This document shows, piece after piece, positions 1 to 10,100 of a stretch of DNA of 36,064 nt; positions within the stretch are counted from its first letter, which is position 1; every line of letters starts with the position of its first letter. The stretch covers positions 1 through 36,064 of the forward strand of contig CAYUVK010000050.1 in assembly GCA_964448105.1 (NCBI GenBank), in the 5' to 3' direction. The DNA is from CAVQBP01 sp964448105 (GTDB taxonomy: Bacteria; Bacteroidota; Ignavibacteria; Ignavibacteriales; Ignavibacteriaceae). The position numbers and the translations under genes were made by a program. The notes beneath the pieces were generated by a model, which was not told the DNA's origin, ran no database searches, and saw only the letters and a list, made by a program, of their open reading frames with translations.

Positions 1-74
1 TAATTGAATTTTGCAACAGAAATATTTGGATAGCCTGCAAAATTTATATTATATCGATTGTTTTGAAACATTAG

Positions 75-282
75 CGAGACAATTTTACCCCTTTATTTTA
101 TAGACTATTACTGTTTCCGGGTGTCAGCATTTCACCCCTGCAGTCTTAAATAATTTCTATCCGCGGTAAAATATAACTTTGTTATAAAGAAAAAATTATG
201 CAGGGCGAAATGCCTGACTTCCGTTAAGGCAGTTTAGAAAAAGCTTTTTAGTTAAATTTATTGATTCTAAAAAATTGTCTCG
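75..282. repeat. MITE-like nested inverted-repeat element
   Basis: The ends are a perfect 12-bp inverted repeat: CGAGACAATTTT at 75-86 and its reverse complement at 271-282. Inside lies a second, imperfect inverted repeat of about 20 bp: GTCAGCATTTCACCCCTGCA at 123-142 against 199-218, whose reverse complement reads GTCAGGCATTTCGCCCTGCA. The element has no coding capacity. Short length, terminal inverted repeats and internal palindromic arms are the usual look of a miniature inverted-repeat transposable element or a large palindromic repeat. No clear target-site duplication flanks it, so the mobile interpretation is inference. Confidence 0.5.
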
Positions 283-607
283 TTCAAATCCTGAGTAATT
301 TATTCCTATGCCTATAAAAATTGCGTTAAAAAATTTCATGAAGTGGAGTGTAAAAATTGAAGTTAGGTTTAAAGGAGCGAAACGGCTGTTGCTTTTTTAC
401 CTGCTCCTATTCATTATCCTGAAAAAAAGAAATACATAAAACTTTTAATTATTACGGCAATTCAAAACAGACTCTTATAATATAAATACATCATCTTTAA
501 TAAAATGTTTTAATGCTAAATATTATTCCCGGCCACAAATATTTTAGGAAATTATTTGCAGCCTGCCCGGTGAAATCCAAAGGATGAAGACGGGTCGTGA
601 CCTTTTG

Positions 608-633
608 GTACTTTTCTATCAAGAGAAAAGTAC
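608..633. repeat. Perfect 10-bp hairpin
   Basis: GTACTTTTCT at 608-617 pairs perfectly with 624-633 around a 6-nt loop. The plus-strand sequence after it is pyrimidine-rich from about 641, but there is no immediate T-run on either strand, so it is not a canonical terminator. It may be a dispersed repeat; this could not be tested within one window. Confidence 0.45.
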
Positions 634-758
634 ATAAATATCTTCTTTCCTTCTTTTTTTGTTCAGCAAAAGAAAAAAGATCAATTAATTTTGGAGTGCT
701 TTATTACCACTCCCCATCCATAACGGGGATCAAGAAAAAGCGCAGCTTCATAACTTTA

Positions 759-3320
759 TTAAAACTGTATAGTTAAGTTGTCGATGAGTCCCTGGTGATC
801 AAAATTTATCTCAATTATATAGAGTTGATTTTCCTTTTTTACTCTCCAGCCTTTACCCATTATCTTGTTATCAATTAAAATTGATTTAGGCTTAACCGGG
901 CTCACTATTTCAGTATTATTATTATGCCCTTTAAATGCTTTTAAATCGCATATCATAACTTTAGCTTTTTCATTATAAGAAAAATTTTGCAATATTGAAT
1001 TCGTACTTTTTAAATAAGGAGCTCCTGTCTTTCCCAAAGTTAATTCAACATTATTAATATCCGGCATATTTTCCGGGATAACTAAAGTGTAATATCTTTT
1101 ACCGTCGATGTTGATGTTATTAATAGATTTTCCTTCCCCTTTAACCAGAACGGATAAATACTTTCCATCCGCACAAAGATTATAATAACATTGCTTTGAA
1201 TCCTTGCTGCCTTCTAAAAAAGGGTCAAATCTAATATTCCAGTTATTTTCTTCAATTCCGTATAAATGATATATGCAGTATAGATACCACCCTGCAGCCC
1301 ACATAAACTGCGGTTTATCAATTTTACCATATACTTGGGGATTGGTATAATTACCATTTCTTACTTCATACATAGCCGGCTGACCGTTTGGGCTATTAAG
1401 CAAGCCGGAAATAGTCATCACTTTTTTAATAAAATATAGTGCCTCTTTTTTCTTTCCCGACTTTATTAAATCCAAAGCGTACCAGGCATTGCCGTGAGAC
1501 CAGATCCCGCCGTTCAAATAAAGGAATTTATCACCTGCTTCATTTCCATGAAATTTCATATAATCAATAAGGTTTTTAAAATCCATCGGGAAGACGGTAT
1601 AAATTCCAAGCTTCGGATCAAGCAGTTTCTTTTTTGCAGTATTAACAAGCTCTTCAGTTCTTCCGGTATTCAGCAGATTAAAGTGAGGAGCAATCAACGA
1701 ACCGATGTAATAATGCGGATCGAGCTTATCATCTTCATAATAATTCATTAAATATTTATAGTCGTCTTTCCAGAGTTTTTGATTCAACCCCTTTTGCATT
1801 TCGTCAGCTAGCTTTTCATAGATGTTAAGCTTGTCTATATTTTCATTAAGCATAACTGAAGTATAGATATATTCCCTAATTGCTTTAACCGCTAAAATCG
1901 TCATGTAAGCTCTCGGACCGTAAATATGTCCGATATCCCACCAGTCTGGCCTGTAAGCCCACATAAGATTATCTTTTTTATTTACTAAAGTTTGTTCAAG
2001 GCTTTTAGTTATGTAAGGATAGATTTTTCTGACTAAAGAAGTATCGGATGAATGCTTTAAATAACTTGAAGAAGCAATTACAAACCAGAAATTATTCCAG
2101 TTATCCGGTTCGGCAAACTCGGTAACAAAAGCAGTATCTTTCCAATAATAAGCATGGGGTATTATATAGTTTTTATTTGCATGACTCACTATAAATTCCA
2201 AATCCTGTTTCACTCTTGGTAAATCGAAATTAACTGCAGCAAGATCGGTTAATAAAACATCATGGGTAAAGTAGAAATTATATTCCGCAGGACATGGCAT
2301 TGGTTCAATCTTTCCGTCAATATAATGCCGGTTAACTGCAAGAATTCCCTTTGCCCATTTGAATGTATGGTCAATTGCTTTATCACCGGTCTTAAATTTA
2401 CTTTTGCTTATTTCATCATTAACATATCTCTCATAATCATTAACTTCAGTTCTATAATTATTTAAAAGATAGTCTACTATTCCATCTCCTTCATTTTGTT
2501 TGCATGAACCGATAATTTGAACAATCTCCATCTTTTCTCTTGGATCTAATTTTTTTTGATATAAAAACCGGGCTGCAGGAATACCGGGATTTTTAATTGA
2601 TAATAAATCATCCGGTAAATTTAGATCAGTATCTGTCCACCAATTATTAACTTTCACCGGGATTGAATCCAATACACTTTTCCCGCTGAATTTTATTGGA
2701 CTTTCTTCCGCATTTGCAGCGAAGATTTGAGCATTCATTGTTTCGGGATCACTAAAATTTGTAAAAATTGTATTACCTTTTTCAGAATACTCGGTCCATG
2801 CTTTATCTTTAATTTTATATGAGTGACTGGTTTTTAGTGTTGTCTGCAGATCAGTATAAAATTCAAAGGTTTCCGGTTTATTTCCGATATTTTTAATTTG
2901 ATAAGTAATGATCATTGCCGGTTTGTTCTTACAAAATTCATATTTAATTATTATTACTGCATTCCTCTCCTTTTTACTAAATACAACTTTATAAGGAGTT
3001 AAATCAAACTGGAATTGTTCTAAATTCAGCCAATCAACAGGAGCATTTCCGGCTTTTAATCCCAAAGCCATTATGAAGGAAGAATCCCTTCTCCAGTAAT
3101 CATTGCTTAAATCTATACTATTTGCTGCCGGGTAATAAAAGCTGATTCTTTGAATAGCAGGAGAATTATGGTGCAATTCAATTCCCATAAAATGATTGCC
3201 GACTTCCACCTGTGCATCACCTTTATAATGAACAGACAGGGAATCATTATCAAATGAAAAACAGTATGTTTGGGGAATCAAATAGATAATAATTAATAGG
3301 GTGATTTTTTTGATTATCAA
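759..3320 (-). CDS. Secreted six-hairpin glycosidase-like protein
   Basis: This 853-residue protein starts at a TTG codon. The first in-frame ATG lies far inside, and the TTG gives a good signal peptide (basic residues, a hydrophobic run, then cleavage around residue 20), so it should be exported. Residues about 30-300 look like a beta-sandwich. Residues about 310-700 are rich in paired helices with aromatic and acidic motifs typical of the (alpha/alpha)6-barrel glycosidase superfamily (amylo-glucosidase, GH63, GH94-like): YFTHDVLLTDLAA, PDWWDIGHIYGPRAY and NGGIWSHGNAWYALDLI. A C-terminal beta domain follows. I cannot assign a GH family or the catalytic acids. It is the last gene of the operon, 13 bp after the GH2 beta-mannosidase, so a mannoside or side-chain-removing role is likely but inferred. 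Confidence 0.7.
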   Translation of the reverse strand: MIIKKITLLIIIYLIPQTYCFSFDNDSLSVHYKGDAQVEVGNHFMGIELHHNSPAIQRISFYYPAANSIDLSNDYWRRDSSFIMALGLKAGNAPVDWLNLEQFQFDLTPYKVVFSKKERNAVIIIKYEFCKNKPAMIITYQIKNIGNKPETFEFYTDLQTTLKTSHSYKIKDKAWTEYSEKGNTIFTNFSDPETMNAQIFAANAEESPIKFSGKSVLDSIPVKVNNWWTDTDLNLPDDLLSIKNPGIPAARFLYQKKLDPREKMEIVQIIGSCKQNEGDGIVDYLLNNYRTEVNDYERYVNDEISKSKFKTGDKAIDHTFKWAKGILAVNRHYIDGKIEPMPCPAEYNFYFTHDVLLTDLAAVNFDLPRVKQDLEFIVSHANKNYIIPHAYYWKDTAFVTEFAEPDNWNNFWFVIASSSYLKHSSDTSLVRKIYPYITKSLEQTLVNKKDNLMWAYRPDWWDIGHIYGPRAYMTILAVKAIREYIYTSVMLNENIDKLNIYEKLADEMQKGLNQKLWKDDYKYLMNYYEDDKLDPHYYIGSLIAPHFNLLNTGRTEELVNTAKKKLLDPKLGIYTVFPMDFKNLIDYMKFHGNEAGDKFLYLNGGIWSHGNAWYALDLIKSGKKKEALYFIKKVMTISGLLNSPNGQPAMYEVRNGNYTNPQVYGKIDKPQFMWAAGWYLYCIYHLYGIEENNWNIRFDPFLEGSKDSKQCYYNLCADGKYLSVLVKGEGKSINNINIDGKRYYTLVIPENMPDINNVELTLGKTGAPYLKSTNSILQNFSYNEKAKVMICDLKAFKGHNNNTEIVSPVKPKSILIDNKIMGKGWRVKKENQLYIIEINFDHQGLIDNLTIQF

Positions 3321-3333
3321 CTTTTAAACCTAA

Positions 3334-5793
3334 TTAAATTAAATATTGATTAAGACAGGAATAATATATCTCTTTGCCCGGGTTTGACTTTCTACTTACC
3401 ATTCCTATATAAGCTTTCTCACCGGGAAGGATTATCAGACCATTGTCTTTAAAAACAAAATCCGGGTTCTGCAGGTAAACAAATAAAGCAGGTTTGTTTG
3501 ATGTTATTTCCGCAGCATAATAATCCTTTTTATTCTTCAGCTTAATATTTATTTTCACTTCCGGCAGCTTTAAGTATTTCCATTCTTTTTCCGAATAATA
3601 ATTTCTCTGCAGCAGCTCCCCGTCTTCACCATATAAAGAAGAAAGAATAATTCCCCCGCCTGTTTTTATGAAGCCGGGTATGGCTAAAGAGATAATTTCT
3701 TTTTTCCCGTATTCTTTAACTCTGAACTTCTTATTAATAATATGCTCAGCTTTCCCCTTTGGTAAATAAATATTATGCAGCTCTATCCAGCCTGAAAACC
3801 CTTTCCTGTCATTATTGAATATTGATATTTCCAGGCTTTCATTTTTCTTGTTCAGGAATACAGCCTGGTTCTGAAACAATTTTTTAATAAAATAATATGA
3901 AAGTTTAGGTAAGATGCTGGAATCAATTAAAGACCAGCTTGTTACAGGCCACGTATCATTCAGCTGCCAGATTATGCTGCCGTTGGTATGAGGCTGGTTA
4001 AATCGCCAATGCTCCAGGCATTGTTTTAATGCTAAAGCCTGGTTCAATTGTGTTAAATAAATAAAATCTTTCCATTCCGTTTTAACAGGTAAATGTGAAT
4101 ATAAAAATTTTAATAACCTTTCATTCCCTTCTATCTGCTTATTATGAAATTCAAATAAATAACTCTGGAAATTTCTTTCTTCTTCGGGAATTACTTCTTC
4201 CAAAGTTGATTGGTTTGCCGGTGCCTGAAATCCAAATTCAGTTACAAAAAGGCTTCGATCATTTTTTACCTGGCTGTAATCTTTCCACCAGCTCCATAAA
4301 TCCCATTGATGCCTGTTGCCGCTTTCCTTCGAATTCGGATCTTCTTCATTGCCAAACGGCGATGACTGCCAGTATGCTCTCTGCGGATCAATTTCTTTAA
4401 CAATCTTTGAAATTAATTCATGGAACATTTTATAACCGGGCATTTCTTTATAAGATATATTGTGTTGCCTGTACCATACCCATTCATTTTCATTATTGCC
4501 GCACCAGACTGCGATACATGGATGATGCTGTAAACGGTAAACATTGTAATTTATTTCTTCTTCAACATTCTTTAAAAATTCATCGGATTCGGGATACGGT
4601 GCACATGCAAACATAAAATCCTGCCAGGCTAACAATCCCAGTTCATCGCAGATTTCATAAAAAATATCATCTTCATAAATTCCGCCGCCCCAAACCCGGA
4701 TAATATTCATATTAGCTTCTTTTGCTAAAGTTAATAGCGTTCGATATTTCTCTCCGGTTACAAGAGGTAAAAAGCAATCGCCGGGAATCCAGTTTGCACC
4801 TCTTAAAAAGACAGGGAAATTATTTATTTCAAATTTGAATGTATTTTTTTCATTTTCCGTTAAAATTAATTTTATTATTCTGATTCCAGCTTTTTTTGAT
4901 AATTCATCTATTACTTTTTCCCCTTCAATTATTTTTATAGAAAGATTATAGAGGTGCTGTTCGCCCAAACCATTCGGCCACCAGAGCTTAGGATTATCTA
5001 TTTCAATTTGATTTTTAAGAAACTTGTCATTGTTCCCCTGCATCTCAAATTCAAAAGTCTGTTCACCATCTGTTAATTCTACTTTAACTTTCTGCTGCAG
5101 GTTCAAAGGTTGATTTAAATTAATTTTAACTTCGATATTAGCTTTCTTGTTTTCTAATGATAACGTATTGAAAACAAAATTTTCAATATGGATATTATCT
5201 CTTTGGACTAAATACACCGGGCGCCACAGACCCATAACCGGAAATTTGGGTCCCCAATCCCAGCCGAACGAATATTGTGCTTTTCTAATAAATACTCTTT
5301 CGGAATTTAAAGCTGCAGACAATTTACCGTATCTGCTTTCCAGTTCCTTTGCATATTTTATCGGGGAAGTGAAGAATATTTCAAGCTTATTTTTTTTCTT
5401 TTTTAATAAATTTGAAATTTCAAATTCATATTTAAGGAACATGTTTTTTGAAATACCTAATTCTTTTCCATTTAAAATTATTTTTGAAACGGTATCAATT
5501 CCTTCGAATACCAGATAATTCTGTTTATCCTTTTCGAAATCTTTGGGATAATTAAAGCTTGTTGCATACATCCAGTCATTTTCGCCAATCCATTGAAGCT
5601 TCAATTCATTGTCTGCATAAAATGGATCGGGGATCAATCCCAGGTTAAGTAAATCGGTTAAAACAGTCCCCGGGACTTTTGCATCCAGCCATTCGTTGGA
5701 TTTGATTTTTTTTAAAAATGATTTTTCCAGTGAAGAAGTTTTTTCATTTATCTTAAACTTCCAGCCTTGGTTTAATAAAAATTTTTCATTCAT
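3334..5793 (-). CDS. GH2 beta-mannosidase
   Basis: This 819-residue protein has the full length and domain order of GH2 beta-mannosidases, which release mannose from the non-reducing end of beta-mannosides. An N-terminal jelly roll (about 1-190) includes the family motif RKAQYSFGWDWGPKFP. An Ig-like domain (about 195-305) and a TIM barrel (about 310-640) follow, then C-terminal beta domains. The acid/base is seen as E435 in WCGNNENEW and the nucleophile as E519 in FVTEFGFQ. Other signature pieces are RVWGGGIYEDD and WQLNDTWP. No signal peptide is visible, so I infer a cytoplasmic enzyme acting on imported oligosaccharides. It starts 5 bp after the GH130 stop, which suggests translational coupling. 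Preferred linkage cannot be read from the sequence. Confidence 0.93.
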   Translation of the reverse strand: MNEKFLLNQGWKFKINEKTSSLEKSFLKKIKSNEWLDAKVPGTVLTDLLNLGLIPDPFYADNELKLQWIGENDWMYATSFNYPKDFEKDKQNYLVFEGIDTVSKIILNGKELGISKNMFLKYEFEISNLLKKKKNKLEIFFTSPIKYAKELESRYGKLSAALNSERVFIRKAQYSFGWDWGPKFPVMGLWRPVYLVQRDNIHIENFVFNTLSLENKKANIEVKINLNQPLNLQQKVKVELTDGEQTFEFEMQGNNDKFLKNQIEIDNPKLWWPNGLGEQHLYNLSIKIIEGEKVIDELSKKAGIRIIKLILTENEKNTFKFEINNFPVFLRGANWIPGDCFLPLVTGEKYRTLLTLAKEANMNIIRVWGGGIYEDDIFYEICDELGLLAWQDFMFACAPYPESDEFLKNVEEEINYNVYRLQHHPCIAVWCGNNENEWVWYRQHNISYKEMPGYKMFHELISKIVKEIDPQRAYWQSSPFGNEEDPNSKESGNRHQWDLWSWWKDYSQVKNDRSLFVTEFGFQAPANQSTLEEVIPEEERNFQSYLFEFHNKQIEGNERLLKFLYSHLPVKTEWKDFIYLTQLNQALALKQCLEHWRFNQPHTNGSIIWQLNDTWPVTSWSLIDSSILPKLSYYFIKKLFQNQAVFLNKKNESLEISIFNNDRKGFSGWIELHNIYLPKGKAEHIINKKFRVKEYGKKEIISLAIPGFIKTGGGIILSSLYGEDGELLQRNYYSEKEWKYLKLPEVKINIKLKNKKDYYAAEITSNKPALFVYLQNPDFVFKDNGLIILPGEKAYIGMVSRKSNPGKEIYYSCLNQYLI

Positions 5794-5798
5794 ATTTT

Positions 5799-7064
5799 TT
5801 AAGTATTTGATTTTAATTCTTTTAAAAGTCTTTTAAGATTTATCTTTGCGAAACTGCTTGCACAATCGGACATAGCATAAGGAATTATTAGCTCGCCATT
5901 ATTCACAATTCCGCCGCAGCTATAAACTACATTCGGGACATATCCTTCGCGTTCTTTTTTATTGGCAGCGAGAACCGGTTTATTTAACCTTCCGATCATT
6001 TTTGAAGGATCATTTTTATCCAGCAGGAAAGCCCCAATTGTATATTTTCTTATTGCACCAACACTATGACTAATAACCAGCCATCCTTCATCTGTTTCAA
6101 TTGGTGAACCGCAATTCCCGAGTTGAACAAATTCCCATGAATATTTCGGTTCAATAATTAGTTCTTTTCTATTCCATGAATATAATTGATCGGAATACAT
6201 TAAAAAAATGTTTTCGTTATCCTGCCGCGAAAGCATTGCATATTGTCCGTTTATTTTCCGCGGAAAAAGAGCCATACCTTTATTCTTAACTTCACTCCCT
6301 ATTAAAGAACTTATTTTAAAATGAAGGAAGTTCTTTGTTTCAATAATTTGAGTATGAATTGTTTTACCATCATAAGCAGTATAAGTAGCAAAAAAAGTTG
6401 GTTGTCCCTCTTCGTCATGGAACTCAACAAAGCGGGCATCTTCAATACCATTAGCCTCTGAAGAAGAATAAGGAAAGATTATCCTCTCCGAAAGAGGAAC
6501 ATCTTTGGAATATTCAATTTCATAAATAGCATTACCGCCCGGCGGACTATTGATTATTTTTTGCGGATTAGTTACAAATCTCGATCTTTTATCCGGTTTA
6601 ATAACATTATTTTTATCAATAGTTCCGGAAGTAAAAACAATTGACGAAATATGCCCTTCACCTGTTGCACGAAGACTTAATATAAAACGCCTGCTTCCTT
6701 TATGCAAACCTGATTGTTCCGGAGCCCATACTATAGATGGATTAAAAAGTGCCGCCGCTTCAGGTGAATATTCATTAGTGAAGTAAGCACCAATTAATAA
6801 TTTTCTTTCTTCACTTATTTGCTGATTATTCGGTAAATATTTTTTCAAATGTTCATAACGGTTAAGAAAATATTGCCTGGTTTTTTGATGGCGTTTTGCA
6901 AACTCTTTTAAAACGGTTTTTAATTCTTTTTTTATTTCTTTTTCTGAAAGATTTAAAATTCTATCAATAATTTTACGGGTTCTTTCCCCGGTTATTTCAA
7001 AAGGTTTTATAATAACTCTTTTTTTATCGGGTTTAACTATAATTTTTGTTCTTGTAATTTTCAT
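5799..7064 (-). CDS. GH130 mannoside phosphorylase/mannosidase (long form)
   Basis: This 421-residue protein belongs to GH130, a five-bladed beta-propeller family that phosphorolyses beta-mannosides to alpha-mannose 1-phosphate or, in one subgroup, hydrolyses beta-1,2-mannosides. Residues 1-80 are a charged helical extension absent from the shorter GH130 of this locus. The propeller follows, with LSLRATGEGHISSI and the catalytic-acid motif NGIEDARF (acid D209). An Arg in LSRQDNENI and a His in VISHSVG sit where phosphorylases carry basic phosphate ligands, which leans toward a phosphorylase, but this needs an alignment. No signal peptide is seen, so it is probably cytoplasmic. It lies 5 bp upstream of the GH2 beta-mannosidase, and the two probably act on the same oligosaccharide pool. 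Confidence 0.88.
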   Translation of the reverse strand: MKITRTKIIVKPDKKRVIIKPFEITGERTRKIIDRILNLSEKEIKKELKTVLKEFAKRHQKTRQYFLNRYEHLKKYLPNNQQISEERKLLIGAYFTNEYSPEAAALFNPSIVWAPEQSGLHKGSRRFILSLRATGEGHISSIVFTSGTIDKNNVIKPDKRSRFVTNPQKIINSPPGGNAIYEIEYSKDVPLSERIIFPYSSSEANGIEDARFVEFHDEEGQPTFFATYTAYDGKTIHTQIIETKNFLHFKISSLIGSEVKNKGMALFPRKINGQYAMLSRQDNENIFLMYSDQLYSWNRKELIIEPKYSWEFVQLGNCGSPIETDEGWLVISHSVGAIRKYTIGAFLLDKNDPSKMIGRLNKPVLAANKKEREGYVPNVVYSCGGIVNNGELIIPYAMSDCASSFAKINLKRLLKELKSNT

Positions 7065-7112
7065 ACTCTTTATAGATTAACTCTTTTGAAAATTGAAAAC
7101 AATAAATAATTT

Positions 7113-10100
7113 TTATCGCATCAGGACCATTTTTCCGCTTGATACAAAACCGGGTAAAATTAATCGATAGAAATATATTCCTGAAGAAACTTCTTCGCCA
7201 TTATCATTAGATGAATCCCATGAAATTGAATGAATCCCGCCGTTTAATTCTTCATTAATTAGACTCTTTATCTTTTTACCGAGGATATTATAAATAAATA
7301 GTTTAACAAATTCCCGCCTGGCCAGGTTAAAGCTGATCACTGATTGTCCGTTAAACGGGTTGGGATAATTCTGATATAAGAAATTACTTTGTGGTAAAAT
7401 ATCATTTTTATTTTCTTTAATTGATGTCGGGGTTCCAAAAAGATTTTGAACTTCTTCTTTTGATATTGCGAAATCATAAATTCTAATATCATCCAGGATC
7501 CCTTTAAAATTATAATTGCTATTACCCGGCAACACTTGTCCAATCATTAGATCAATATTAGTCTGCAGCATTAAACCTGAAAAGTTAGTAAATGCATCTA
7601 ATTTTCCATTTAAATAAATTTCCATATCTGAGCCGTTATATGTTACAGCAACATTGTATAAACTATCCAGAAATAACTCTGTTTCGGAATCCAAATCCTT
7701 AATACCGGCATCAGTTTTTATTGTCCACCTGATTTTTTTATTTGTAATAGAAATCTTCCAGCGATTTTCCCAATTACCGTGAGATATAGGGTATTCTTCC
7801 CGGTCATAAAAAGATTTTACTATAATCCAGAAATCTACAGTGATACTATTCTGAAAATTTAACAAGGAATTATTTGCTACTTCTATATTATCATTTATAC
7901 CGTCAAACGAGTAAGCACTATTGGAAACACCGTTTCTGTCCTGAACAAGTTGAGCCTGGAAAACAGTCCCGTTGTTTTGATTACCGCTCTCATCATTTGC
8001 ATTCCCATTAAAAGGATAATATGAAATCAGGTTACCGTACTGGTTTTTAAGTGAATCACGGACTTCCAGGGACATGCTATCTTCTGCTAACCCGCCTTTG
8101 CCGTCATTAACCTCACAATAAACTTTGAAATTTCCTTCGGCATTAGGAGATATCCATTTAATATTCTCACCACTACCGGTAATTGTTCCATATAAAGAAC
8201 TCCAGGAATATGATAATTGATCACTATCAGAATCGGAAGCTATACATCTCAATTCCGATGATTCACCCAAATAAAGCTTTCGCGGACTAGCTATAATTTT
8301 TTCAATTTGAGGTAATGAATTAATGACTTTCACAACCTCAATATTTATACTGTCTGTAGTTATGCCGCCGTTTCCATCACTTACAGTACATTTAATTGAG
8401 TATGTTCCTTCAGTATCGGGAGCAGTCCAATTAATTATTGTCCCGTTCCCTTCAAGTGTTCCAGAGTTTGACGACCAGTTATAACTTAACTGGTTATTAT
8501 CCTGATCGCTTGCCGTGCAATAGATGTTTGTGCTGTCTCCAAATTGAAGAAGGTATTTTTTTGAAGCTAAAGATTTAATTCTGGGGGGGTAGTTACTTAT
8601 AGTCTTACCTGAATTATAATCTACAATAATTCCGTTAACTAAAGTTTTATTTAATTCATATGAGATAGTGCCGCCGGAAGGTATAATTACTAACAATACT
8701 GCAGAGTTTGAAGGAATATTAATTTTTGTTATTCCGGTAACATTATTCTGTAAAAAAGTATTGGTAACTGCATCATAAAAATCTTTTTGATTACTTCCCG
8801 CATCTACATCTACCATTTTATCCTGATCATACGGATTAAAATATAAATAGGTCGGGTATGCGGAATCATGGAAATAATCGGTTTTAAGAAGATCAAGCCT
8901 TAATATTTTTTCAACATTTGTAGTATCAATTATTCCCCCTAAAATTCCGACATGCGATGAACCGTACAGCGTAAGATTTGTTTTTCCCCATCCGCCGCTT
9001 ATTGCATCACCTGTTGCATACGGACTTACCGCACCAACTTCTTTCCGCATCGCTTCATGTGCTATATATGAATTCGGATCGTATTGATGAGACCATCCTT
9101 CACTATCCTGGTGATTATCGAGTAAATAATTAGGATAAAATAATCTTGCGGCATTAGCAGCATTCAAGACCCACTTCCCTATTGCCCGTGCAAAGCGATC
9201 ATCATATCTTACCAATGGAACAAGAGCACCTATCTGTTCAAAAACATTCATTGTAAAAGCATAATCATTTCCCGAAACTTCACCTATTAAACCACTTACA
9301 TCATATCCTCCCCAATTACCTAAAATTGAACCCCACTCTCTCAAGGGTCCAACATCAAAACACCAATTTATCATTTTCTGTATGTTATAATTTGTTCCGA
9401 GTTCTGCATTCATTTTTGCTGCAGCATAAACTCCATAAGATAGTTGAAGTTCATAAGAAGGATTGGATGTTTGGTTATTTAAAAATTCCATAGATTGTTC
9501 CGCACCTACTCTATATTTTTCATTTCCCGTTTTTTTATATGCATTATATAAAATCCATGCGATGGCACCTGCAGCCTCGGGTTCTTTAACTCCATCATCA
9601 TTGGGAGTCATACTTATAAGATCAAACGCCCTGTGATTCATGTTAGGAACATTCCAAGGAGTCGCACTTCCTCCCATTGCTTTAACAGCATCAAGCCACC
9701 TATCTGCAACCGTGACAAATTGATTATCAAAGTCGCCGATACCGGGATATAAATTGTAAAGCTGGTAGAAAAAAATATTAGGCATGGTTTCATACCACCA
9801 GTCATCTCCTGTAATTGCATCAGGATGATTTAGATAGACATTCTCTCCATTATTTTTATTAAACCATTCTTCAGTCATTAAAACAAAATTATTTCCGCCC
9901 TGGTTTGTTTTATCTATCCCGGCCAAACTTGCCCCGATTAATGCAGGCAGACAATTAATTGCTTCTGCAGAAGCGGGATCGATTGTACCAACTACAGTAT
10001 GTAATCCAAAGCTATTTTGTCCCGGGTAATTAATTGTATTATTATTTATCCAGATTAAAGGAAGATATTGACCGGTAAGATTAAAATTAAATACAAGAGA

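Larger units (their letters stand above)
1..758. other. Gene-poor left flank with inverted repeats
   Basis: No convincing gene is visible. The stretch holds a 208-bp nested inverted-repeat element (75-282), a perfect 10-bp hairpin (608-633), and two weak hairpins close to the end of the operon: GGAGTG at 693-698 pairing with 708-713, and TCCCC at 711-715 pairing with 725-729. The weak hairpins overlap, so only one can form, and neither is followed by a T-run on the minus strand, so I do not call a terminator. A 43-codon plus-strand frame at 308-439, basic then hydrophobic, has no ribosome binding site or recognisable family and is left uncalled. Confidence 0.6.

Noticed and set aside
308..439. 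43-codon plus-strand frame with a hydrophobic end
   Set aside because: There is no ribosome site, promoter or family, and chance open frames of this size are common in AT-rich DNA.
693..729. Two hairpins just after the operon end as a terminator
   Set aside because: The arms overlap and neither is followed by T's on the minus strand, so a terminator cannot be supported.
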